This document shows, piece by piece, positions 1 through 5,477 of a stretch of DNA of 5,627 nucleotides. The notes below the pieces were generated by a model. It was not told the DNA's origin. It did not search any database and worked only from the letters and a program-made list of their open reading frames with translations. The DNA comes from Promethearchaeota archaeon. GTDB taxonomy: Archaea; Asgardarchaeota; Lokiarchaeia; Sigyniarchaeales; SOKP01. Where the stretch lies: positions 1 to 5,627 of the forward strand of contig JAGXNU010000138.1 of the NCBI GenBank assembly GCA_019894815.1, given 5' to 3'. The stretch's first letter is position 1. Every line of letters begins with the position of its first letter. A program made the translations under genes and the position numbers.

Positions 1-25
1 CATATAAAAACTTGATTAATAACAG

Positions 26-35
26 TATATTTAAA
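26..35 (-). promoter_or_regulatory. Candidate TATA element for a possible divergent gene at the left edge
   Basis: Read on the minus strand this stretch is TTTAAATATA, close to an archaeal TATA box. Its centre lies about 27 bases from a minus-strand ATG formed by positions 3-1. That spacing is what a leaderless archaeal transcript starting at the ATG would show. The coding region would lie outside the window, so no gene is called. The local sequence is so AT-rich that a chance match is quite possible. Confidence 0.22.
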
Positions 36-83
36 AATTATCAAACGAAGAACAAATGATAAAATTTAAACTACATCAAAAAT

Positions 84-99
84 CAATATTATAATATTG
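84..99. promoter_or_regulatory. 16-bp perfect palindrome overlapping a candidate promoter of the flavoprotein gene
   Basis: CAATATTATAATATTG equals its own reverse complement. It contains a TATA-like core (about 89-97) that would put the transcription start near position 120, leaving a leader of about 20 bases before the ATG at 140. A dimeric regulator binding here would block TATA-binding protein, so the site could be an operator. The alternative is a chance palindrome in AT-rich DNA; the CG-type ends of the arms (C84, G99) are the only non-AT bases. Confidence 0.35.
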
Positions 100-114
100 T
101 ATTATTATTATTAT
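100..114. repeat. Short TAT trinucleotide repeat
   Basis: Five tandem TAT units lie between the palindrome and the ribosome binding site of the flavoprotein gene. It is a simple-sequence tract that could vary in length by slippage and so change promoter-to-gene spacing. No function can be read from it. Confidence 0.5.
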
Positions 115-139
115 CCGAATTGAATTGGGGTAGGATGTA

Positions 140-1081
140 ATGGATGAATATAAGTGTGAAATATTAATAATCGGTGCAGGTCCAGCGGGATTGAGTGCTG
201 GGGTGTATTGTGGTAGATCAAATAGAGATACAATAATTTTAATTGGAAAAGAATCTTCAGCTTTGGCAAAAACTAAAGAAATTAAAAATTGGTTAGGAGA
301 ACAAGATATTTCAGGACCGGATCTCTTGAAGAAATTTACCTCACATGCTGAAAGTCATGAAAGCGTGCGATTAATTAAAGGAGATGTCATATCTCTCATG
401 ATTGGAATGGGCATGAACATGGTATCAACAAGAACAGCAAATATATCATCTGATGTTATCATCATTGCTACTGGTACAGGAGAAAGGAAAGAAGTTATTA
501 AAAATGAGAGTAATTTAATTGGCTATGGTGTTTCATATTGCGCATTATGTGATGGTCCTTTATATAGAGAAAGAGAAGTCTATCTTTATGGAGATGATGA
601 GGAAGTTTTAGAAGACGCATTAACACTTCATCAAATGGGATGCATTACTCACGTTATAACTAAGGTTAGTTTTGAAGAACTCCCTGAAATAGCTAAAGAA
701 CTTAAAGAAAAAGGAATTGAAATTATCGATAAAACAGAAATAGTGGAAGCCATATCAAACGCAGATGGCGTGATCCAAAAGATCAAAGTTAAGCCTGTTG
801 ATAAAGAATTGACTGAAGATGACGAATTGACAGAGTATGATTTAAATTGCTTATTTATTTTATCTCATGTACCTTCTAATTCAATTTTTAAGAAAGCTGG
901 AATAGAATTAGATGAAAATAAAAACGTGAAAATTGACGAAAATCAGCAAACAAACATTAAAGGTGTTTATGCTGCAGGAGATGTAACTGGGGGGTTGTAT
1001 CAAGTCGTATTTGCTGCGGCTGAGGGTTCCCGCGCAGGAATTAATGCGTGTAAATATCTCCGTCAAATAAAAAAGGAATAA
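140..1081 (+). CDS. Thioredoxin reductase-like FAD flavoprotein with degenerate NADPH site
   Basis: A 313-residue cytosolic flavoprotein of the low-molecular-weight thioredoxin reductase family, whose members pass electrons through FAD to a CxxC disulfide and then to thioredoxin-like partners. The FAD dinucleotide motif GAGPAG is at residues 12-17, an ISGPDLL segment typical of the family at 57-63, ATGTG at 110-114, the redox motif CALC followed by DG at 134-139, and the second FAD motif AAGDV at 278-282. Length is normal for the family. The NADPH domain is odd: where GGGxxA is expected the sequence reads YGDDEE (150-155), and the HRRxxxR element that holds the NADPH 2'-phosphate is replaced by HVITKVSF (171-178). 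This resembles family members known not to use NADPH, such as Thermoplasma TrxR and the ferredoxin-dependent clostridial enzymes, so the electron donor is uncertain. The ATG at 140 is preceded by a GGATG Shine-Dalgarno-like sequence (133-137); the ATG inside that sequence stops at once. No thioredoxin or glutaredoxin gene is adjacent. The family call is firm; the physiological substrate is not. Confidence 0.9.
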   Translation: MDEYKCEILIIGAGPAGLSAGVYCGRSNRDTIILIGKESSALAKTKEIKNWLGEQDISGPDLLKKFTSHAESHESVRLIKGDVISLMIGMGMNMVSTRTANISSDVIIIATGTGERKEVIKNESNLIGYGVSYCALCDGPLYREREVYLYGDDEEVLEDALTLHQMGCITHVITKVSFEELPEIAKELKEKGIEIIDKTEIVEAISNADGVIQKIKVKPVDKELTEDDELTEYDLNCLFILSHVPSNSIFKKAGIELDENKNVKIDENQQTNIKGVYAAGDVTGGLYQVVFAAAEGSRAGINACKYLRQIKKE

Positions 1082-1111
1082 GTTTCGATATTTATCTACT
1101 CACTCTCTTTA

Positions 1112-1152
1112 GTGATATTACCTATATATTACAAGGTATTATGTAATATCAC
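1112..1152. promoter_or_regulatory. Inverted repeat (10-bp arms, 21-base spacer) flanking a TATA-like element upstream of the recombinase
   Basis: GTGATATTAC at 1112-1121 and GTAATATCAC at 1143-1152 are perfect reverse complements. The spacer carries TATATATTA (1123-1131), which would place a transcription start near 1153, directly beyond the right arm. The arm centres are 31 bp apart, close to three helical turns, so two bound subunits would sit on the same DNA face. Likely roles are an operator for the recombinase gene, a recombinase binding site, or an RNA hairpin ending the upstream transcript. The spacer is much longer than the roughly 6-bp centre of an archaeal dif site, so it is not a standard dif. 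Confidence 0.5.
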
Positions 1153-1169
1153 GATGTCATTTGATTATT

Positions 1170-2090
1170 ATGGAAGGATATAAATTTTCTGATTTCATAG
1201 GTGATTTCTTAATTAGTAAAGAAGTCGAGGAGGGTTGCGCAACTTCTACCATAAAAGCATATCGCTATGATTTAGAAAAGTTTGTTAATTTTGTTGGAGA
1301 TATTGAGCTTGAATCACCGGTTATCAGACAAAGGATAAGATTATTCCTCAAAAAATTGAAGGATAAGGAATACACTAAAAAAGGAATGAGTAGAAAGATT
1401 GCATCATTACGATCTTACTTTAAGTTTCTCACAAATAATGAATTTATCTCAAAAAACCCAATGGCTCAAATAAAATCACCAAAAATTAAATTAGAAGAAA
1501 GTCTACCGAAATTTCTTGATTTACAAGATATCGAAACCATATTTGAGAAATTGAAAGATAAAAAATTATTTAATTCCAGAAAAAGCGACCGTTATTATCT
1601 CATTATTAGATTACTATATTCTACGATGGCCAGAGTAAGTGAATTATGTAATATTAAGATTCAAGATGTAGATTTTAATGAGGGATATATTAGATTAAGA
1701 GGAAAGGGTAATAAAGAGAGAATAGTTCCTGTTGATCAGAAAACTCTAGAGATTTTCAACGATTCACTTCAAAATAGAATTACTTATGAAGAAGAGGATT
1801 ACTTGATAGTGAATACTCGAAATCAACAAATGCATCCTCGAGTTGTTCAACAAGATATTAAACTGATAAGGGAGAGATGCGGATTTTCAATTAACAAAAT
1901 AATCACACCCCATGTGTTTAGACACACTGGAGCAACTCATTTAAGAAGATCTGGCATGGATATTAGTGAATTGCAAGATATCTTAGGTCATAGTTCGCCA
2001 AACACTACACGAATCTATGCGAAAAATGATATCACGAAATTAAAAGAATCTTATACAACAATGCATCCTCTCAATAATGGCCGTTTTTAG
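1170..2090 (+). CDS. XerA-type tyrosine recombinase/integrase
   Basis: A 306-residue site-specific tyrosine recombinase that cuts and rejoins DNA through a 3'-phosphotyrosine. Archaeal XerA resolves chromosome dimers at dif; related enzymes integrate mobile elements. Residues 1-87 form a SAM-like core-binding domain containing TSTIKAYRYDLEKF. The catalytic domain spans about 109-290 and has the full set: Arg155 in STMARVSEL, Lys179 in RGKGNKER, His248 and Arg251 in HVFRHTGATHL, His274 in LGHSS, and nucleophile Tyr283 in TRIYAK. It should be active. Length matches chromosomal XerA. I chose the ATG at 1170; an in-frame TTG at 1161 would add three residues, and neither has a clear Shine-Dalgarno. 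The gene is preceded by the inverted repeat at 1112-1152. The neighbouring Orc1/Cdc6 gene suggests either chromosome maintenance or an integrated replicon. I see no tRNA gene or duplicated attachment core nearby. XerA and element integrase cannot be told apart here, so the symbol is left empty. Confidence 0.92.
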   Translation: MEGYKFSDFIGDFLISKEVEEGCATSTIKAYRYDLEKFVNFVGDIELESPVIRQRIRLFLKKLKDKEYTKKGMSRKIASLRSYFKFLTNNEFISKNPMAQIKSPKIKLEESLPKFLDLQDIETIFEKLKDKKLFNSRKSDRYYLIIRLLYSTMARVSELCNIKIQDVDFNEGYIRLRGKGNKERIVPVDQKTLEIFNDSLQNRITYEEEDYLIVNTRNQQMHPRVVQQDIKLIRERCGFSINKIITPHVFRHTGATHLRRSGMDISELQDILGHSSPNTTRIYAKNDITKLKESYTTMHPLNNGRF

Positions 2091-2135
2091 ATTCATTTGA
2101 GAGATCATACTAATAATGCAATGTTTTCACTACTA

Positions 2136-2140
2136 TTTTT
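2136..2140 (+). terminator. Possible T-rich terminator after the recombinase gene
   Basis: A TTTTT run lies 46 bases after the recombinase stop codon and is followed by further T-rich sequence to about 2170. Archaeal RNA polymerase commonly ends at T tracts without a hairpin. Such tracts are frequent in DNA this AT-rich, so support is weak. Confidence 0.22.
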
Positions 2141-2198
2141 AAATCTTAATTTTAACTATTGGTAAATAATTTTATTAACAACATCAATATTATAAAAT

Positions 2199-2237
2199 TA
2201 ATAGGATGGGAAACTTTAAACTTAAAATATCCTATTA
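2199..2237. promoter_or_regulatory. Inverted repeat (9-bp arms, 21-base spacer) upstream of the Orc1/Cdc6-like gene
   Basis: TAATAGGAT at 2199-2207 and ATCCTATTA at 2229-2237 are perfect reverse complements with a 21-base spacer, the same spacer length as the repeat before the recombinase though the arm sequences differ. Arm centres are 30 bp apart. The spacer holds GGGAAAC and a TTTAAA element (2215-2220). It lies in the 190-base non-coding gap before an initiator gene, where archaeal origins are often found. An operator for the ATPase gene or an initiator binding site are both possible. The GGAAAC core recalls archaeal origin-recognition boxes, but the rest of that consensus is missing. Confidence 0.42.
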
Positions 2238-2250
2238 TAACTTATCAAAC

Positions 2251-2260
2251 TATAATTTAA
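2251..2260 (+). promoter_or_regulatory. Candidate TATA box of the Orc1/Cdc6-like gene, implying a leaderless mRNA
   Basis: TATAATTTAA is preceded by an A-rich TCAAAC stretch that could serve as the TFB recognition element. Its centre is about 26 bases before the ATG at 2281, the normal TATA-to-start distance in archaea. Transcription would thus begin at or next to the start codon. This agrees with the lack of any Shine-Dalgarno in the 20 bases before the ATG. Confidence 0.42.
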
Positions 2261-2280
2261 ACAATAAGTAGCAGTTTATC

Positions 2281-3465
2281 ATGGACGAAGATCTGTTTAG
2301 GAAAGAATTCATGAAGAAATCGGTATTTAAACAAGCGAGTTCGCTTGATTTTAGTTATGTACCAGATAAATTATATTGTCGAGACGACACCATTAAAAGT
2401 CTTATTTTTAATTTTCGACGTATTCTAGAGGAAAAAGAACAACCTTCCATTAATTGCCTCCTCCTTGGAAAAGGAGGTATCGGTAAAACTGTTACAGCGC
2501 GATATTTTGGAAAAATGTTTAGGACAGTTGCTTTAGAAAAGGATGTAAATATATTTATAGAATATTATAATTGTATTAACTTTCGCTCCAAAAGTAAGAT
2601 AATCCGAGAGCTTTTAGCAAAATATACACATGGTTCAGGGAGGGGATTTTCAGATGATGAAGCTTTGAAGTTAATTCTTACAAAATTAGTCAATGATCAG
2701 GGTTACATGCTTCTTATTATTGACGAGGCCCATCTGTTAAAACCTGAAGAGGTCCTTGCGTTTCTTGACATTGCAGAGACCTTTGGTCATCAGAATGCCA
2801 AACTCTCAATATTATTAATAAGTAGAAATAGAGATTGGATGAGAATCGAAACGGAAAGAATCTTGAGTAGATTAAATGATAAAATTACGCTCAAGCCATA
2901 TAATTTCGAGGAAGCCATGACAATTTTGCAATATAGAGCAGAGTTAGCATTCAAAGAATATGTATTGAATGAGGAATTACTCACAATTGTTAGTCAAATT
3001 GTTGTAGAACATAGTAATTTGAGACACGGCATAGAAATTTTTAGAAAAAGTGGATTTAAAGCAGATAAAGAAGGATTAGATCATATAACGGCCGATTTAA
3101 TTAGAGCAGCGTCAAATGAAGTTTACCCCACATTCAGAGCAGACGTTGTAGACCAGCTAAATGACCAAGAATTATTAGCACTTTACGGAATCACTAGGTC
3201 ATTAATGAGCGAGGATTATGCAGTTGTTGATGATGCTTTTGAGGAATATCAAGCAGTTTGTGAAACGTATGATGTAGAACCTCATGTAAAAATGTCATTT
3301 AGAAAATACGTGCGTCAACTTAACTTATTAAAAATAATTTCATCAAAAACAGTTCGAATAGAAGAAGCTGAAAGAGGAAGACACTTAGAAATCACGTTAT
3401 TAGACATACCTGTAGAAAAACTAGAAGAATTACTCATTGAGATATTTGATGGAAAATATAGTTGA
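2281..3465 (+). CDS. Orc1/Cdc6-like AAA+ ATPase with C-terminal winged helix
   Basis: A 394-residue protein of the archaeal Orc1/Cdc6 family, the initiators that bind origin DNA and load the MCM helicase. The N-terminal YVPDKLYCRDDTI (26-38) matches the family lead-in to the ATPase domain. Walker A is GKGGIGKT (63-70), Walker B IIDEAH (146-151), sensor 1 region ISRN (180-183), the arginine-finger box RILSRL (193-198) followed by a KPYNFEEAMTIL stretch as in Orc1, and sensor 2 NLRHGIEIFRKSG (246-258). Residues about 285-390, starting LNDQELLALYGI, fit the winged-helix DNA-binding domain. Length is normal. Oddities are a P-loop reading KGGIGKT where TGTGKT is common, and DEAH where DEID is usual, so this may be a divergent paralogue rather than the main chromosomal initiator. 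Asgard and other archaea, and archaeal plasmids, often carry several such paralogues. The ATG has no Shine-Dalgarno but a well-placed TATA box. The recombinase upstream and the AT-rich gap suggest a replication or element-maintenance locus. ATP binding and family membership look sure; initiator activity is inferred. Confidence 0.87.
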   Translation: MDEDLFRKEFMKKSVFKQASSLDFSYVPDKLYCRDDTIKSLIFNFRRILEEKEQPSINCLLLGKGGIGKTVTARYFGKMFRTVALEKDVNIFIEYYNCINFRSKSKIIRELLAKYTHGSGRGFSDDEALKLILTKLVNDQGYMLLIIDEAHLLKPEEVLAFLDIAETFGHQNAKLSILLISRNRDWMRIETERILSRLNDKITLKPYNFEEAMTILQYRAELAFKEYVLNEELLTIVSQIVVEHSNLRHGIEIFRKSGFKADKEGLDHITADLIRAASNEVYPTFRADVVDQLNDQELLALYGITRSLMSEDYAVVDDAFEEYQAVCETYDVEPHVKMSFRKYVRQLNLLKIISSKTVRIEEAERGRHLEITLLDIPVEKLEELLIEIFDGKYS

Positions 3466-3511
3466 GTAGAAGACCTTTCACACCAATAAATATCTTATTC
3501 ATTTCATTAAC

Positions 3512-3520
3512 TATTTATAA
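3512..3520 (+). promoter_or_regulatory. Candidate TATA box of the SDR gene
   Basis: TATTTATAA sits about 25 bases before position 3541, giving a predicted leader of about 25 bases. A short AGGT at 3552-3555 in that leader could pair with 16S rRNA at an acceptable though slightly long spacing from the ATG at 3566. This favours a separate transcript for the SDR gene, though read-through from the ATPase gene is not excluded. Confidence 0.35.
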
Positions 3521-3534
3521 CTCTATTGATATCA

Positions 3535-3540
3535 TTTTTT
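3535..3540 (+). terminator. Possible T-tract terminator after the Orc1/Cdc6-like gene
   Basis: A run of six T residues lies 69 bases after the ATPase stop codon and just before the inferred transcription start of the SDR gene. It could end the upstream transcript. An 8-bp palindrome TGATATCA (3527-3534) abuts it but is too short to be a convincing stem. Confidence 0.28.
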
Positions 3541-3565
3541 AGGATATTAGTAGGTTTATTTAAAT

Positions 3566-4546
3566 ATGGTAAAAACAAAGGTTCTTCTTACAGGTGCTTC
3601 TGGAACCGTAGGAATTGACATTTTTAATGAATTATTATCAAGATTAGACATTTATGATATAAGACTATTTTTAAGAGGTTCAAAAAAAAATAAAAAACGC
3701 TTTATTCAGTATTCTAAATACGGAGTTGAAATTATTTGGGGAAGTATTGAAAATTATGAAGAAGTAAAAATAGCACTAGAAGACCAAGATGTGGTCATTC
3801 ATTCTGCTGCTGTTATTCCTTCTGCATCGCATTACAATCCCGAGATTGTTAATCTTGTAAATGTTGAAGGGACAAGAAATGTCATTAACGCAATGTTACT
3901 TCAGAAAAAACCAACGAAATTAATATATCCCTCTTCGATAGTTGTTTATGGTGACCGTGTAGAAGACCCAAATATTAAAATAACAGATCCTATTAAAATT
4001 TCACCAGGACATCCTTATGCTGAATCAAAAATTGCCGCAGAGCATCTAATCCGAGAATCTGGATTAGAATATGTTATTTTTAGATTATCATATTGTACAT
4101 CAACTGCCATGTTGAAATTTACACCAGTTCTATTTGATATTTCTTTAAAAACATCGGTGGAAATTATTGATACTAGAGATATTGCTTTGGCAATGGTAAA
4201 CGCTATTGGAACTCGTGAAATTTGGGGTAAAATCTTTAATTTGGGTGGTGGAGAAAAATGCCAAATAGAATTTGGGGAACACATAGACGATATGTTAGAA
4301 ATAATAGGATTTGGTCGGCATTTTTTCCCTGAAAAAGCCTTTGCGAAAAAAGATTCTCATTGTGGTTTCTATGACACCAAAGAAATCGAAGAAATACTCA
4401 GATTTCAAAATCATGACTTATCAGATTTTTATGCAGATGTGAAAAGATGGATTGGATTTAAGAGACATCTTGTTCCCTTAGTTAGACCCATTATTAGGTG
4501 GATTCTATTAAAAAGATCCAAATATTATAAAGCGAGTAAAAAATAA
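3566..4546 (+). CDS. Extended-SDR NAD(P)-dependent epimerase/dehydratase family protein
   Basis: A 326-residue Rossmann-fold oxidoreductase of the extended short-chain dehydrogenase family, which includes nucleotide-sugar epimerases, dehydratases and 3-beta-hydroxysteroid dehydrogenases. The cofactor motif GASGTVG is at residues 10-16, HSAA at 79-82 matches the family's adenine-side strand, NVEGTRNV is at 99-106, and the catalytic triad is Ser123 or Ser124 in YPSSIVVYG with Tyr151 and Lys155 in PYAESK. RDIALAMVNAI (204-214) is the usual segment before the substrate domain, and FNLGGGE (224-230) follows. The substrate cannot be read from sequence. The last 30 or so residues (about 298-326) are basic and hydrophobic, with LVPLVRPIIRWILL then KRSKYYKASKK, which could anchor the protein to the membrane face. 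The gene has its own candidate promoter and ends seven bases from the stop of the convergent DUF1295 gene. Sugar-nucleotide epimerase and lipid or isoprenoid dehydrogenase are both open; the tail and neighbours slightly favour the second. Confidence 0.87.
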   Translation: MVKTKVLLTGASGTVGIDIFNELLSRLDIYDIRLFLRGSKKNKKRFIQYSKYGVEIIWGSIENYEEVKIALEDQDVVIHSAAVIPSASHYNPEIVNLVNVEGTRNVINAMLLQKKPTKLIYPSSIVVYGDRVEDPNIKITDPIKISPGHPYAESKIAAEHLIRESGLEYVIFRLSYCTSTAMLKFTPVLFDISLKTSVEIIDTRDIALAMVNAIGTREIWGKIFNLGGGEKCQIEFGEHIDDMLEIIGFGRHFFPEKAFAKKDSHCGFYDTKEIEEILRFQNHDLSDFYADVKRWIGFKRHLVPLVRPIIRWILLKRSKYYKASKK

Positions 4547-4553
4547 TAGCATA

Positions 4554-5447
4554 TTAATTTTTAGATTCTGTCTTCTTTCGAAACCAAGGAATCAAAGCAG
4601 ATACTTGTTCTATATACTTGTCATAAGAAGGTTTGGTGCGGAGATTCCTTTTTTCCATTAGAGGGATACTAATTCCAATAAAAAGAATAGTAATAGATAT
4701 TGGTCCAATTATAAAACCCCAAAATGACGGATTAGAAGCAAATGAAAAAAGAAAAAGACCCCACCAAAACGTTACTTCTCCAAAATAATTAGGATGTCTT
4801 GAATACGACCACAGTCCCGTTTTAATGAATTGTTCTTGGTTTTCTCTATTGTTTCTAAACTTATATGATTGTATATCTGCCAGCGTTTCAATAATTATAG
4901 CCCCTAATGTAATGACAATAGCTACAAGATCAATTATTCCGAAAGAATTGATTTCTGCAAACATTACAGGATAAAATGATAAACAACCAAGGTAAACTAA
5001 TAAAGTGGGCATTAATTGTAAACCAAATAAATTAATAAACCAAAATGATTTCTTTTTTCTCCTTTCAGAATATCTCCAGTCTTCATGACTCAAACCCTTC
5101 CATTGTCTGGCCCAATTAAATGTCAAGCGAATGGACCATGCACAAACTAATGTTAAAACAATAGTCTGTCTTAATAAATCATAATGTGAAGCTACAGGAC
5201 TGAAATAATAGAAGAAAATTATAATAGGAGGAGCTACACTCCAGTATGGATCATACAAACTAACATTCTTAAAAAATATACTAAATACGAAAATTATCAT
5301 TGTCGCTGAAATATCAGCAATTAGTATCCTTATCAAGAAGGAGAGATTAGAGAAAAAAAACCAGGATGTAATGGCTACTATAAATGCTAAGCAGTATGAG
5401 ATAAAACAAACTACATGTGCTATAATAAGATCTTTCTTTACATCCAT
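4554..5447 (-). CDS. DUF1295 multi-pass membrane protein (steroid 5-alpha-reductase superfamily)
   Basis: A 297-residue integral membrane protein of the DUF1295 family, related to steroid 5-alpha-reductases and isoprenylcysteine methyltransferases. Hydrophobic stretches at about 8-32, 40-60, 68-84, 92-110, 136-162, 168-190, 222-236 and 240-262 suggest six to eight membrane spans. Family signatures are SLYDPYWSVAPP (63-74), FNWARQWKGLSHEDWRYS (110-127), FGLQLMPTLLVYLG (141-154), GLWSYSRHPNYFGEV (211-225) and the C-terminal KPSYDKYIEQVSALIPW (272-288). The RHPNYFGE block is the shared NADPH- or cofactor-binding region of the superfamily. Length is typical and all blocks are intact, so it should be functional, most likely as a double-bond reductase of a lipid or isoprenoid; the substrate is unknown. 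The ATG at 5447 has a GGAAGAT Shine-Dalgarno-like sequence (5461-5455) seven bases upstream. It starts 30 bases after the stop of another SRD5A-type gene on the same strand, so the two are probably co-transcribed. A T-rich tract follows the stop on each strand where it meets the convergent SDR gene. Confidence 0.88.
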   Translation of the reverse strand: MDVKKDLIIAHVVCFISYCLAFIVAITSWFFFSNLSFLIRILIADISATMIIFVFSIFFKNVSLYDPYWSVAPPIIIFFYYFSPVASHYDLLRQTIVLTLVCAWSIRLTFNWARQWKGLSHEDWRYSERRKKKSFWFINLFGLQLMPTLLVYLGCLSFYPVMFAEINSFGIIDLVAIVITLGAIIIETLADIQSYKFRNNRENQEQFIKTGLWSYSRHPNYFGEVTFWWGLFLFSFASNPSFWGFIIGPISITILFIGISIPLMEKRNLRTKPSYDKYIEQVSALIPWFRKKTESKN

Positions 5448-5477
5448 GATGATTATCTTCCATAAACAATTTTATAT

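Noticed and set aside
1112..1152. Invertible (phase-variable) promoter driven by the adjacent recombinase
   Set aside because: Inverted repeats flank the promoter, but a 21-base spacer is far too short for two synapsed recombination sites, and the 10-bp arms are shorter than a full recombinase site.
1161..1169. TTG start for the recombinase
   Set aside because: It is in frame but has no Shine-Dalgarno and adds only three residues outside the conserved domain; the ATG at 1170 is preferred, though not proven.
2204..2216. Archaeal mini-origin-recognition box
   Set aside because: Only a GGAAAC-like core is present; the dyad partner and G-rich string are missing, so it is not annotated as an origin box.
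2790..2984. 64-codon open frame on the minus strand
   Set aside because: It lies wholly inside the Orc1/Cdc6-like gene, shows no family motif and has no promoter or ribosome binding site; it is an antisense shadow.
4045..4068. 8-bp inverted repeat TCTAATCC / GGATTAGA with 8-base spacer
   Set aside because: It sits inside the SDR gene over codons for a conserved helix and no regulatory role is suggested; likely a coding coincidence.
4015..4284. 89-codon open frame on the minus strand
   Set aside because: It is fully inside the SDR coding region opposite its catalytic YAESK block and has no recognisable domain, so it is a shadow frame.
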